Shown in pieces: positions 1-11,065 of a stretch of 64,000 nt of DNA. The notes under the pieces were generated by a model. It saw only the letters and a program-made list of their open reading frames with translations. It had not been told where the DNA came from and did not search any database. The stretch comes from Hemerocallis citrina (Eukaryota; Streptophyta; Magnoliopsida; Asparagales; Asphodelaceae). Location of the stretch: assembly GCA_017893485.1 (NCBI GenBank), contig CM030362.1, positions 261,692,255-261,756,254 on the forward strand, read 5' to 3'. The position numbers and the translations under genes are program-made. Position 1 is the first letter of the stretch. The number at the start of each line of letters is the position of its first letter.

Positions 1-430
1 TCTTGGTACTTGTGCCTGCCTCTGGATTCGTGCCGCCATCCAACGGTTATGGACACCCCACGTCGATCGGCACCAAGAGCCGAACGGCAGAGTCAGAACA
101 ACACATTGTTGGAGAGTTCGTTTCGGCCATCAATTGCGCCGAACTAACGAGGTACCGACCCTCGTTTTTGGCAAAATATCATCCCGAGGTCAAATCGCCG
201 TTAGATCCTCTCAAATTGTGTGCCAGAGCGTGATGAGTGGATCCAGTTGTGCCACGTGCCCATAAAACGACAAGATAACGTTTTCTTGGGACTTGTGCCT
301 GCCTCTGGATTCGTGCCACCATCCAACGGTTGTAGACGCCCCACGACGACCGGCGTCAATAGCCGAGCGACAGGATCAGAGTTGCGACAAAAGACTCGAC
401 GAACAGCCAATAGAAGACACTTCGGATAAA
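1..430. repeat. Tandem repeat of about 283 bp, two copies (second partial)
   Basis: The segment starting tcttggtacttgtgcctgcc at base 1 recurs at 284 as tcttgggacttgtgcctgcc, and similarity continues for at least 100 bp. The 150-283 part (ccgaccctcgtttttggcaa through acgacaagataacgtttt) is the same repeat family as the array at 3900-5170 on the other side of the antisense ORFs. Confidence 0.75.
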
Positions 431-518
431 TCAACCCCAATTTTATTAATGACTTGGACGAGTTTACAAAAGGATTACTACAGCGAGTTCAACAAAAATA
501 TTAGAAGGCATGACCCGC
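431..518. other. Short spacer after the first repeat block
   Basis: Spacer between the repeat block and the stop codon of the second antisense ORF. Nothing recognisable is seen in it. Confidence 0.5.
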
Positions 519-1208
519 TCATTTCCTCCGAGGAAGGGGGACACTCCGGTTCAACGACACTTTGGGTCGGCGCTTCTTGGCCTCCGAGCTCGTCTCCAAG
601 CCGACGAATCGGGACGCCCCTTCGCCGCTGAGCCTCACAGTCGCCCCGACCGAAGCGCCACTTGAAGACACCGCCACACCACTTTGTGCGTCGGCGGCTG
701 ACGCCCCGATGATAGGAGTCCGGGACGCCGCTTGGTAGAACGTGATACCTCGCTCGATCTCTTCGCGGGTACACGAGGTGCTCCGGACGTTGGCCCTCAC
801 CGGCTGAGGCTTGAGCCGAGCGACCTCCTCCTCCAATTCGACGATCCGGTCCTTCAGCGCCTCGTCCCTCACGACAATTTTGAACCGAGGAAGCTTCGCC
901 GATCCAGGGTATTCGGCGCTGTCAGATATGACACGACGCAGATGGGTCACCTCGATACTCTTGTCGACTGTCACCCTTTGCAAATGCTCGACCTTCTTCA
1001 CGAGCTCATCCCGTTCGGCCAAAACAGAAGCCAATTCTTCTTCCTTAGCAAATAGCTCGGCTTCGGCTATCCGCAAGTGGCACACTTCAGCCAACAGATC
1101 CCCGTTCTTCATCTCCATATTGTACAGCATCCTCCTCGTCAGGTCGATCTCGCCCTCAAGGCGTTTCACGAGAGATAGGTGGAACAGCTCTACTTGTCGC
1201 CGAGCCAT
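519..1208 (-). CDS. Second antisense ORF of the Tat element, 229-aa coiled-coil protein
   Basis: An uninterrupted 229-codon frame starting MARRQVELFHLSL, antisense to the retrotransposon. Residues 1-75 and roughly 120-140 are rich in Leu, Glu and Lys in heptad-like spacing (LAEVCHLRIAEAELFAKEEE, IVELEEEVARLKP), suggesting coiled coils. The C-terminus is low-complexity Ser/Ala/Gly and ends in a basic run (RSVPLPRRK). It lies 163 bp beyond the stop of the larger antisense gene on the same strand, so both could share a promoter or a transcript. I recognise no enzymatic motif. Function is unknown; a role alongside the upstream antisense product is only an inference from adjacency. It could also be a downstream exon of that gene, although that gene already has its own stop. 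Confidence 0.6.
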   Translation of the reverse strand: MARRQVELFHLSLVKRLEGEIDLTRRMLYNMEMKNGDLLAEVCHLRIAEAELFAKEEELASVLAERDELVKKVEHLQRVTVDKSIEVTHLRRVISDSAEYPGSAKLPRFKIVVRDEALKDRIVELEEEVARLKPQPVRANVRSTSCTREEIERGITFYQAASRTPIIGASAADAQSGVAVSSSGASVGATVRLSGEGASRFVGLETSSEAKKRRPKVSLNRSVPLPRRK

Positions 1209-1370
1209 CGTAGTGACGGGGGCCTATCCTACGACCGAACCAAACACTTAGACAATTTCAAAGACAAAACGTTTTTTCATTTATCAAAAAGCGGTGGCCA
1301 GTCCGCAAAAGGCGTTACAAAGCTCGGAAGAAAAAGCAGAACAGAAACTACAAAAAAATTAACGAAAGAA

Positions 1371-3570
1371 TCAAGGGTCCACCTGCGTCTCCGCTCCCGC
1401 CCCGGACGCATCGACGGGCGGCCCCTCGATCTCTCCCTTAGCCGGGTCATCCTCTCCCCCTCCGCCTTCGCCTTCGACCTCGTCCTCATCATCCCCCTCC
1501 TCGTCGTCCACGGGCGACCCGGGCCACAGTCGATAGCCGACTCGCTCGAAGCCGGGGACACGAGCCTGGACGTGGTCCAGGGCCGTCTGGTAGGATCGCT
1601 CCATGTTCTCAGCCATATGTTTCTTCGCCTCTGCCTCAATCTCGGCTTCAACCTCCGCCCTGATCCTCGCGGCCTGCGCTTCCCTCTCCGCCTTCTCGTC
1701 GGCCAAGGACTTCAATGCCGCAGCGAGTTCTTGAGCGGCCTTGGCAGCTTTGGCGGACTCCGCTTCGAGGCCCTCCTTCGCTTTCTTCAGGTCGGCAGTA
1801 AGGTCGGCCACCCGAACGTCCAGAGCCTCGGCCCGCCTCTGCTCGGCCTCGAGATCCTTGACCGCCCGGACCTTCGCCAGCCTATCTTTCTCGCTAGCGG
1901 ACTTCAGCTCCTTCTCCTGTGCGGCGAACGCCTCCATGAGATGGCCGAAGTGAACGGTGGCCTACGAAGACAACGATAAGTACGAAGTACACGCCGAGTA
2001 ACAAACTTGAAGAAATTTGCGAACACTTACCGAAACAAGCCCCCGGGCGACTTCGTAAGTGTCGTCGCCGACCCTCCCTGCCTTCAGCGCGGCCTTATCC
2101 TTCGGGGTCGCCAAGTGTTTGACGACCTGCATTGACATCTGCGAGTTGCCGAGGAAACCATCATGATTCCTCACCAGCCAGTTCGGCACAAACAACTGCT
2201 TGTGCTGCTCGGTCAGGATTTCCTCGGCATCCTGAGTCAATGGGGGAAACTCGAGCGCCAGCGCCGCATTGACATCAAAGACACCCTCGTTCACAGACGG
2301 GGCGACAGGGGCCGAGGTCCCCTCCACCACCACTACCTCCGAAGGCGCCTCGGTAGCCGGGGGAGGCGGAGCCACGTTAGTGGCGACCGCGGGCTGAGCA
2401 CCCGAAGACGCACCCTCGGCCGCCCTCTTCCTTTTTCTGGTCCCGGTCAGCTTGGACCTATCGGCCATCATAGCTTTAAAGTCAATCTTCATCGACTCTG
2501 CATCAACAAAAAAAAAGGGGGGAGAAAACCGAATCAAGACAGACGAATTGAAGACTTAGAAAAAAAAAAAATGAATGAGATGTCAAGAGCGTACTCGGGT
2601 CGATGGGGCTTAGTCCGGACCCGAACAACACCTCTTCGGTCAAATCCCTCCAACTCAATACCGGAAGGGCCGTGATCCTCCTCGCTACCTCCTCCTCGGC
2701 CTCAGATAGCGCGGGGTCGCCCCGCGCAAATTTCGGCACTTCTACCTTCCACCGGGACGGAATGTGCCAAATCGCTTCACCCCTTACGATAAAATACTTC
2801 TCCCTCCAACCCTTAAGAGAGTCGGGATTCTCTACAATCTTAACACCTCTCCTCGGCCCCAAATAGTACCGGTACTCCGTCTGGTGTTGCCTGTTTATCC
2901 GATAGAGGCCCCGGAAAACTGACAGATCCGGCGCTACCTCGGCTCGGTGGCACTGAAGCAAGAATGCGTTCACATGACGCCAAGTGTTCGGACTGAACTG
3001 AGTAGGGGCGAGGCAATACCAGCCGAGGATCTGAAGTATGAAAGGGTGCAGCGGAAAACGCAGTCCCGCGTTCAAGGAGTCGACGTCAAACATGCACATG
3101 TCCGACGACGGCAACTTAGTGTTTGCTCGCACCCCGGGGCCAGCGACCATCAACTTGTACTCCGACGGGATAGCGAAGGCCTTCCTGATCCGAAGAAGAT
3201 CCTTCTCAGTCAACGACGAAGTGAGCTCGTCGGCTTCGGAGGGATGGAACGGACTAGGCTCCTCGACGATCTTCGACTTTCCGTAGATCGCTTTCTCGAG
3301 AAGATCACCCTCGTACTGCCTGACTCCCGAATGCCCGGACAGGACGGAAGGATATTGTCCTATCTCGGGAGCTCGTTTCGGGTTCTCCACAATCACCCCC
3401 ACTATGGGGGGCGGGGTCTCCCCCGTCCTCCTCTTCTTCCCGATCCTCGACTCAGCAGCCAGCGGTTCGGCCATCTGCTTCCCCTTCCTGCGAGCTTCCG
3501 CCCTACTCCTCTCCCCGGCGCCATCACCGCCCGAGGACGAGGCACCACTACCCGAGCTAACCCTTGACAT
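1371..3570 (-). CDS. Antisense three-exon gene, Transposase_28 (putative gypsy-type) family
   Basis: Three exons on the minus strand: 3570-2595, 2497-2031 and 1961-1371. Donors are GTACGC (2594) and GTAAGT (2030); acceptors are TTGATGCAG and TCTTCGTAG. The exon phases agree and give a protein of about 677 aa. The N-terminus is low-complexity Ser/Gly/Lys/Arg. The middle (residues about 110-325) has the conserved core of the plant Transposase_28 family: LTEKDLLRIRKAFAIPSEY, LRFPLHPFILQILGWYCLAP, FRGLYRINRQHQTEYRYYLG, and IWHIPSRW. Exon 3 is a strong coiled coil (KVRAVKDLEAEQRRAEALDV) followed by an acidic tail. Despite the family name no transposase activity is established; such ORFs occur antisense in Tat retrotransposons. 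No in-frame stop breaks the spliced frame, so it may be recent or still functional. The start at 3570 is the first ATG of the frame. Confidence 0.75.
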
Positions 3571-3899
3571 CTCTTGAAAAAGCTAAGGCAAAGACAAACT
3601 AACCTTTGAAGTGACGTTCACGGTCGGAGAACGCTCGCCGGAAATCGCCTGGCCCACGCGACAGCTAACGACAGCACCGTGGAGCAAGAGCGCCGCTAGC
3701 AGAAGACTTAGAGAACAAAAGTAAATTCGTAGAGTGAAAAGTGAGAAATGAGCTCAGGGGTGAAGGAATGGTAACTTATAACCTCAACGGATAACGGGCC
3801 TCCTTGGGAATCCCAAAGGCCCACTAAGAATCCCAAACGCCCTGCAAGAAAGAGGCGGCGGTATGAGAGGGATGACAGAACTCCCCAAGAAACACAAGT
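3571..3899. other. Upstream region of the antisense gene
   Basis: About 330 bp between the antisense start codon and the repeat array. It should contain the 5' leader and promoter of the antisense gene. No clear TATA box was identified on the minus strand. Confidence 0.35.
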
Positions 3900-5170
3900 T
3901 GCGACTCGGCCACCAGTCTAACGAGCCGAGCTATCGAACGAAATGCTCAGGGACCGAACCTCCGGGTTGGCCCGAAAATATTCAGCCCATTCCCCGGAAA
4001 GCAGCGCGAGGTATGCAGACCGAGGTGACGAGATACCGACCCTCGTTTTTGGCAAAAAATCCTCCCGAATCAAAATCACCGTCGGATCTCTCCAAAATTC
4101 GCGTCAGAATCTGATGAACGGTTCAGATTGCGCCACGCCCACAAAACGACAAGATAGCGTTTTCTCGTGATCTGAACCCCATCCTCGTGATGCGTGCCAA
4201 AATGAACGGCCCAGATCCGTCCACGCAGACCTCCCAAACCGCTTGCCATCGGCTTGGTCGGCCGAGCTACCGAACAGCTCAGCCGAGCGACCGAGCCGCT
4301 TAACACGGAATGGCGGAACCATCAAGAAGACAAGTAAACAACTCGGCCTCCGGCCCACCGAGCCGAGCCACCGAGTTTGCCCAAAAATACTCAACTCCGC
4401 GCCCGGCAAACGGCGCGAGGTATGCAGACCGAGGTGACGAGATACCGACCCTCGTTTTTGGCAAAAAATCCTCCCGAATCAAAATCACCGTCGGATCTCT
4501 CCAAAATTCGCGTCAGAATCTGATGAACGGTTCAGATTGCGCCACGCCCACAAAACGACAAGATAGCGTTTTCTCGTGATCTGAACCCCATCCTCGTGAT
4601 GCGTGCCAAAATGAACGGCCCAGATCTTGCCACGTCCACAAAACGACAAGATAGCGTTCCATGGTATTCACGCTAGAAATGGACGGCCTAGATGATGCCG
4701 CGTACCTCGGATGCTCCGAACCGCGGTACCGACCCTTCGAACCGGGTCGCCGACCCCCCCAGCCGCGGCGCTACGCATCCGGGCCGTGGTGCTGGGGTAC
4801 CGACCCTCGTTTTTGGGAAAAAATCCTTCCGACCCTCAGGAGCCGTTGGATCTCGTAGGAAAGCGCGCTCGTCATGATGGACGTTCCAGACCTTGCCACG
4901 TCCACAAAACGACAAGATAGCGTTTTATGGGGATCCACGCCAAAAATGGACGGCCTAGATGATGCCACGTACCTCGGATGATCCGAACCGAGGTACCGAC
5001 CATTCGAACCAAGTCGCCGACCCCTCGAGCCGCGGCGCGACGCATCCGGGCCGGGGTGACGAAGTGCCGACCCTCGTTTTTGGGAAAAATCCTTCCGAGG
5101 AGCTGGAGGCGTCTGATCGTTCCGAAACTCGCGCTCCGTCTTGATCGAAGGCCCAGATGACGCCACGCCA
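3900..5170. repeat. Degenerate tandem repeat array in the 3' region of the Tat element
   Basis: The phrase ccgaccctcgtttttggcaa (or ttttgggaaa) followed by acgacaagatagcgtt recurs with starts near 4035, 4445, 4798 and 5067, and an older copy lies at 150-284. The copies at about 4007-4216 and 4416-4625 look identical over about 200 bp (offset 409 bp), while the others are clearly diverged. Short CG-rich pieces such as accgaggtaccgacc also recur. Tandem repeats at this position are typical of Tat 3' untranslated regions. Confidence 0.8.
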
Positions 5171-5561
5171 TAAATAGGTATTAAAAATTGATTTTTATTT
5201 ATTTAAATCGGTTTATTTATTTAAAAAATTGCGAAAAATCGCTAAAAATTCGGGAAAATTAGCTAAAAATTCCAGGAAATAATTAAAAATTCGGGGAATA
5301 TTTCTAAGCCACCGAACGAGCAATTATTACCTAGAATACACGGTTAAAGCCCCCGAACAATTAGCCAACACATCGCAAAATTAAATAAATCATCCGGAAA
5401 AAATAGATAAAAACTCGACACAGCTTCGGAGCATCAAAGAAGGAGGAACTAGCCTACCCCCGTGCTCCAGGATTCTAAAATCACCCATTCGGACCGCGAT
5501 ACGGTTCCACCGACCACTGAGTTAGTCAAACTACTCCTCAAAGACTGACCACCCTCAGCCT
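5171..5561. other. AT-rich then unique region before the polypurine tract
   Basis: Starts with AT-rich short repeats (ttatttatttaaat, gcgaaaaatcgctaaaaatt, aaaattcgggaa), then unique sequence. No ORF of note. It is the end of the Tat internal region. Confidence 0.5.
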
Positions 5562-5579
5562 TTAGGAGTGGGGGGCTCG
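5562..5579 (+). other. Polypurine tract of the Tat element
   Basis: The purine-rich stretch ttaggagtggggggctcg directly precedes the LTR start TGATGTGG, as expected for the plus-strand priming site. This sets the element's orientation. Confidence 0.65.
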
Positions 5580-6242
5580 TGATGTGGCCAAAACCAGGGG
5601 TTCAATCGAGACCGTCCAAATGGGGCACGAATCCTACAGCTCGGGGGCGAGATGGTAATTTCACATGCAAACGGGTCCGAAGCGGGTACTGGGTCTCCTC
5701 CTCACAGGTCCAATAACCCGCAAACGGATCCACCTCAGCTGGGCGCGGGTTTCAACCCGCTACCAACTCGATCCGGCAAGACACAATCAAGGTCCCTGAT
5801 TAGATCTAAATCAACGGCCATGATTCACGTCAGTCTTTACACTGGGATTTAGGGATTAAAATTCCTTATCTGATTACCAGAATATACCTTATCAGATTAC
5901 TTTCCCAATCTGTTCACAAGGAGATTATTCTATATCAGACTACGCGGATTACATACCTAAATGGTTCTCTAAGACGCCTATAAATACCCCCCACCCTTCT
6001 CCATTAACAGGTAATCAATCTTTCTCTAGCTAAACGCTCTTTCATAATCAATTCTGGTTACTGACTTGAGCGTCGGAGGGTGCGTCGCCGGGAACAACCC
6101 CGGTGTCTCGCACTTTTTGCAGGTGCACGGCGGGAGCGACGATCAGAGTTCAACGGAACAGGTATACAGGTTCTCCTATTCAGTTTCCCCAAAGAACTCA
6201 CAAATTCATCTGTTTGCCCCCACACCGAATTTAGCGGCAACA
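5580..6242 (+). repeat. 3' LTR of the Tat element
   Basis: Begins TGATGTGGCC and is proposed to end ...GCGGCAACA at 6242, about 663 bp. It contains a TATA box (cctataaatacccc, about 5977-5990). Downstream, the pattern gagcgtcggagggtgcgtcg ... ccggtgtctcgcactttttg is typical of the R/U5 part of plant gypsy LTRs. The 5' LTR is outside the window, so the end and the TSD (gatgg would be next) cannot be verified. Confidence 0.7.
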
Positions 6243-6930
6243 GATGGCTAACATGGTGAGAGATTATCAGCAACTGATGGCTGCTGGTGTTGGCTTCTGA
6301 TACTTGTGAAGGATGTGACGGCTGCTGATGGTCTTATGTAATGTGTGCTTCGGGTTTCGCAATTTTTTCTGTCACTTTCAATATGTTAAATATTGATAGA
6401 GTGTACAATTACCGTCCTATGATGAGTTCTGATGTTGCTAATGGCATATGATGGACACTGATGGATTGGAATTTGTATTTTTTTTTTGGATTTGTAAGAG
6501 GTTCAGTTGTAATTTTCACAAAGTAATAGTTCTAATTCTTGTTACTATGTTAGAAATTTTGAAGGTTTCTCATGCTTGTGATGCGAAATTGATGGTTGGG
6601 CTATCCCAGTTTGTGAAATAAATGTAACGAAACAGAAATTTGTAATGGATATTTTGTACATTTATTGGAAATTTGCATATTGTGTCCAATTGCTGTATTA
6701 CCCGACTCCACCACAATTCAAATAAAATTTTACATGGTCGAAAGCTTGACACTAATGGGAAGCTACCAAGAAGGAAAAAAAAAAAAAAATCATAGCGGAC
6801 AAAACTTCCATGTTGTAGCACGTTGCTTGTTTGTATATTGATAGAAGTTGGGTCTATATCTGCAAAAAATTTTTCAAAAAACTCATAAGAAAACTAATGT
6901 GAATTCATTAAATATACACCCTAGATAAGC
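6243..6930. other. Noncoding flank of the Tat element
   Basis: A short plus frame (MANMVRDYQQLMAAGVGF, stop) starts at 6247 directly at the LTR junction, and the sequence then looks like an AT-rich 3' UTR. It could be the last codons of a gene the retrotransposon hit, but nothing confirms this. A poly-A run lies at about 6776-6789. Confidence 0.3.
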
Positions 6931-7760
6931 TTTTAAACTCTCTTTTTCAGAAAAACAGCTTTCAGATAACAGTTTTCAGCAAGAAATATAACCGAACAGC
7001 TTTTAAACTCGCTTTTTCAGGAAAACAGCTTTGAGATAACAGTTTTCAGCTAGAAATATAACAGCACAGCTTTTAAACTCTCTTTTTCAGAAAAACAGCT
7101 TTCAGATAACAGTTTTCAGCAAGAAATATAACAGAACAGCTTTTAAACTCGCTTTTTCAGGAAAACAGATTTCGGATAACAGTTTTCAGCTAGAAATATA
7201 ATAGCACAGCTTTTAAACTCTCTTTTTCAGGAAAACAGCTTTCAGATAACAGTTTTCAGCAAGGAATATAACAAAACAACTTTTAAACTCGTTTTTTCAG
7301 AAAAACAGCTTTCAGATAACAATTTTCAGCAAGAAATATAACAAAACAACTTTTAAACTTGTTTTTTCAGAAAAACAGCTTTCAGATAACAGTTTTCAGC
7401 TAGAAATATAACAGAACAGCTTCTAAACTCTCTTTTTCAGATAAATGGCTTTCAGAATACAGTTTTCAGATAAAAATATAACTTAACAGCTTTTAAACTC
7501 GCTTTTTCAGGAAAACAGCTTTCAGATAACAGTTTTCAGCTAGAAATATAACAGCACAGCTTTTAAACTCTGTTTTTCAGAAAACAGCATTTTACAGTCT
7601 AGTTTTAAGAAAACAGCATTCGGGTTTATTTTTTAACTCAAACAGGTTATACAATTTCATTTTCAGAAAACAGTTTTCAGAAAACTATACCAGACAGCTT
7701 TTACACTCTCATTTTCAGAAAACAGTTTTCACAAAATATTTTCACAAAACTATTTTCAAA
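6931..7760. repeat. 70-bp tandem satellite, about 10 monomers
   Basis: The word ttttaaactc (or a one-base variant) recurs at 6931, 7001, 7071, 7141, 7211, 7281, 7351, 7421, 7491 and 7561, an exact 70-bp step. Each monomer reads ttttaaactc-ctttttcag-aaaacagctttcagataa-cagttttcagc-agaaatataac. The first four monomers alternate between two types (tctctttttcagaaaa with caagaaa; cgctttttcaggaaaa with ctagaaa), a 140-bp higher-order unit. After 7600 the array decays into shorter aaaacagttttcag pieces up to about 7760. Confidence 0.9.
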
Positions 7761-8589
7761 ACAACAAACCAAACGCACTCTTATTGTTTGGGCACAATTT
7801 TCAAGACCGTTCGGTTTGCAATTTTTATTACAAAACAGTCTATATTTTGTATCTATTTTCTCTCTCTAATTTTATTATGCAATCCATGAACAAATTTGTT
7901 AAGTACAATTTTACTATGAACTAAATTTATTTTTCTAGGATTTAGATGTATCCTAGTTTTGAGAATACAATTTTTAATTCCATATTATTTTAATTTCTTC
8001 ATGGTTGTGTGTTTAATTTTTGTGCTTAATGCTTACAATTATTTGACCAATTTTTGTATGATTATTGGATCATGGAGAGACCGAGAGGTAATTTGTGATT
8101 TAGAACAATAAAAATTAAACACCATTAATTGAGCGAAATTAGAGATGATTTACCGCGATTAATGTGACCGTTAAGAAATCCACAGAACTTAATGAGTCTT
8201 CGATTAATTAAATTTGCATAGAGATATGACAAACTGTTAGTTGGAGATATTTTGGGTGTTGTTCGAGAGAAAACATTGAATAATTTGGGGATTTTGGTCT
8301 ACAACTTGGAAAAATAATATTTTTAGGAATTATAAATTGTGTGGGATAAACTAGGTGAAGTCTTAAAGCCCTAGAATTAATTTTGCCATTAACAAATTAC
8401 AATTTTCAGACTCTGCTCCCTCTCCATTAATTTAGTTAGTTAGATTTTTTTTAATTTAGTTGTTTTCTTTTTTATTAATTTCGATCTTCCAAATAGTGAT
8501 TCATCTAGTGATATCGGTACTCAATAAAATATCTAGTCTCTGTGGGTTCGACACTCTATTCACTTAACTATATTACTTGTTGCGATTTT
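7761..8589 (+). mobile_element. Possible gypsy LTR fragment
   Basis: AT-rich region whose right part (ctctgtgggttcgacactct ... ttgcgattttgtacacttgcag) resembles the R-U5 end of Athila-like LTRs. No partner LTR, TSD or coding region was found, so this is a weak, phrase-level resemblance. Confidence 0.3.
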
Positions 8590-9560
8590 GTACACTTGCA
8601 GATGTTAGTCAGACAGATAACAGATAACAGGTAATCAGATAATAGATATCAGATAGCAGATACAGATAACAGATTTAGATGGCATGTTCTTAAAAGTCTT
8701 GTGTGATTACTATCTAGATAGTACTTCATGCAGCCCACCTACATGATTTCTACATTCAAAACAGTTACGTTTGTAGATTTCGTAGGGGATCATATAGGGC
8801 CTTGTACTTAGAATTCAGACAGATATCAGATAACAGATCAGACAGATAGAACCTAGTGGTTCTCTTCTTCTCTACACCTTCATATAACAAGTAATGTAGA
8901 CCGGGTCAGATAACAGATCCAGACAAACAGATAGAACCTAGTGGTTCTCCTCTTCCCTACACCTTCCTATAGGAAGTAATGTAGACAGGGTCAGATAACA
9001 GATAACATATAATCATATGGGAAACACGGGCCCCTTTCTAAGTACACATTTCTATGCTTTCCCACTACTAAATCTTTTCCATAAACTCCGGCTTGGTCAT
9101 TTTGTTTTTTTTAGCAGACATACATGTATGTGCAGAAAAACAGAGTGATAATAGCATGGTATAAACATGTAACAGGTTCAGGGTGACAGATAAACAGGTA
9201 CAGATGATATACAGTTCATAAAGGAATAGAATCATGCAAATGTTAATTCAGGACAGCAAGACACTACTATACTAAAACAGTAAATCCCGTTGCTACAGAA
9301 ATGCAAATCTGAATCCATCGAAGAATCTGGAAAATAGACTTCAACACGAATCCAGCGAGTATAAATAAGTCATATAGTATTTTACAAAATCATAACTCAA
9401 AACTGATTTGAATCTAGAAAACACGTTCAGTCAGAAATCAGTAAAATGAATTCTCAGTCAGAAAAACAGCATCAAAACACTTCAAATAAATCAAGAAAAT
9501 CTGAAGTATTCCTCTATATGTCTAGAATCAAAATATAAAGTTTCATAATTTTTCAGTAAA
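8590..9560 (-). mobile_element. Inverted, truncated LTR related to the solo LTR at 19320
   Basis: Read in reverse complement, this stretch matches parts of 21600-22450. Examples: gaaacacgggccccttt here against aagggggcccgtgtttc there; ccttcctataggaag against cttcctataggaagg; taacaggttcag next to aaacagagt in both. The segment is dominated by cagataacag-type short repeats (cctgttacctg on the other strand). The GC-rich half of the LTR is absent. It is a partial copy of the same LTR family in the opposite orientation. Confidence 0.65.
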
Positions 9561-11060
9561 ATTAGTTTTATCCTAAATGAAGGTTGGAATGGATAGTCTA
9601 TTTCATAGTTTCAGTTGAGAGCATCCTAACTTTTTGTGCTTTTAAAATTCAAGCCTAAGATTTGTCCAAATTGTCTAAAGCCACACACAACCAACTTCTA
9701 TGGAAATCTTGTTGTTGAGGCGTGAACCGTCATCGGGTAAAATGAGCTTGTCCTTATCATGTGATTTTGCATTAACTGCTTGCTGCCAAAACTTAAGAAA
9801 TACTAACAACTTTAGGGCAAATAACAAAAAAACTCCATGTCCTGAGATCTGAAGTAATCAGTATTGCATATTACCCTCGTAAGCTATCTCAGGAATGCAA
9901 GCACCTTACTTCTGTTAAAATATAGATCATGTGTTCCTTTTTTAACCTGAGCGGACCGATGAAACTGATGATACAAAATTTGTTTAATTCATAAGATGTT
10001 ACAAAACTAGTTAGGGATTCTCCAACCACTTTAGTTATTTTGGCTATCTAGAATAGCCAAAATAGATAACAAATAGATAATTTGGCTAGCGAAAAAAGCT
10101 CACACTCTAGCCATGCTATCTATTTTGGCTAGCCATAAATGTTTTAATTTTTATTTACTAATAAATTGTTACAATAATCTTTTTTTAAAATGACAACATT
10201 TCTATTTCTCAAGAATTTTGGAATCAAATGAAATATTAGTTTCCAATCGAATCAGAATCTACTTGCGAATTTGCGATCTTTAAGATGAATTCAGGTATGA
10301 TTTGTCCAAGCTATGATTCTTTTTTCATTATTAATATTGTTTCTGCACTTTCAATCTCTTGTACAATCATATACCGTTGCATACTAGCTTCCCTGAGGAG
10401 CAAATAGTCTATGTAGAAGTGCCGGATTCGTTATAATCCCACCTACTGAACATCCATACATAATCTCCCTGAACTTTTGAAAAAATTCATGTTGGCCGGT
10501 AGACTCATTGCAAAACACTGCTTGTTTCATCATATGAGATGAGCATGGAACTAACTGCATGAGAACAATATCAAGCATAAATCTCGGCCCGATGGACTCA
10601 TTGCAAAACACAACTTATTTTATACTATGAGATGAGCATGAAACACAATATCATACATAAATCATGAACATTCTCTACCAGGAAATTTTCATGATTTATC
10701 CTATGAGAAGTAAGTATACAAAATTTTGTTTCCTAAATGGAGTTAAGCATTAGTAGCATTGAATTGATATGCACTTCATTTCAGGTATACTTACTTCTAA
10801 ATTGTGTGTTAACCTATCAAATGGAGTTAAGCATTATTGTTCTACAACATGATTGTGAAATAGCAAAAGATATGCAAATGGGGCAAAAAACACGAAGGTG
10901 AGAAGTTAGGAATATGACTGCAACAGGAAATGCAAATGTAAGTTTGCTGTGTCTTGTACATTTTGATGACCATTCCTGAGAAATTTTGCCGCACATGCAT
11001 GTGCTCATAATAAATATAGCTTGCCTCATCTTAAATCATCCTGTGCAAGCCAAAATTAAA
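9561..11060. other. Noncoding stretch with duplications and a MITE-like piece
   Basis: No convincing gene. At 9707-9795 (minus) a 34-codon frame follows a possible acceptor (ttttggcag) and ends in TAG; it could be a 3'-terminal exon but is unrecognised. At 10015-10195 the text gattctccaaccactttagt with ttggctatctagaatagcca is MITE-like. Imperfect duplications include gactcattgcaaaacac (10503 and 10599) and aaatggagttaagcatta (10736 and 10819). Confidence 0.35.
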
Positions 11061-11065
11061 ATTAC

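Larger units (their letters stand above)
1..6242 (+). mobile_element. 3' portion of a Tat-lineage Ty3/gypsy LTR retrotransposon
   Basis: The window opens inside this element. Its plus orientation follows from a purine-rich tract at about 5562-5579 directly followed by an LTR that begins TGATGTGG at 5580. Two antisense ORFs lie between the unseen pol gene and the 3' LTR, and tandem repeats flank them. An antisense ORF in this position together with a repeat-filled 3' untranslated region is known from the Tat lineage (Grande, Retand and Ogre relatives). Gag and pol would be upstream of base 1 and cannot be examined. The lineage call is inferred from this architecture. Confidence 0.75.

Noticed and set aside
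5652..5852. 66-codon frame in the Tat LTR
   Set aside because: Lies in the U3 part of an LTR and has no recognisable motif.
6931..7600. Regular repeats suggesting a CRISPR-like array
   Set aside because: Contiguous 70-bp monomers without unique spacers in a plant genome; this is a satellite.
10384..10611. 75-codon minus frame near the sirtuin exons as a further exon
   Set aside because: No sirtuin motif, and it overlaps an imperfect local duplication.
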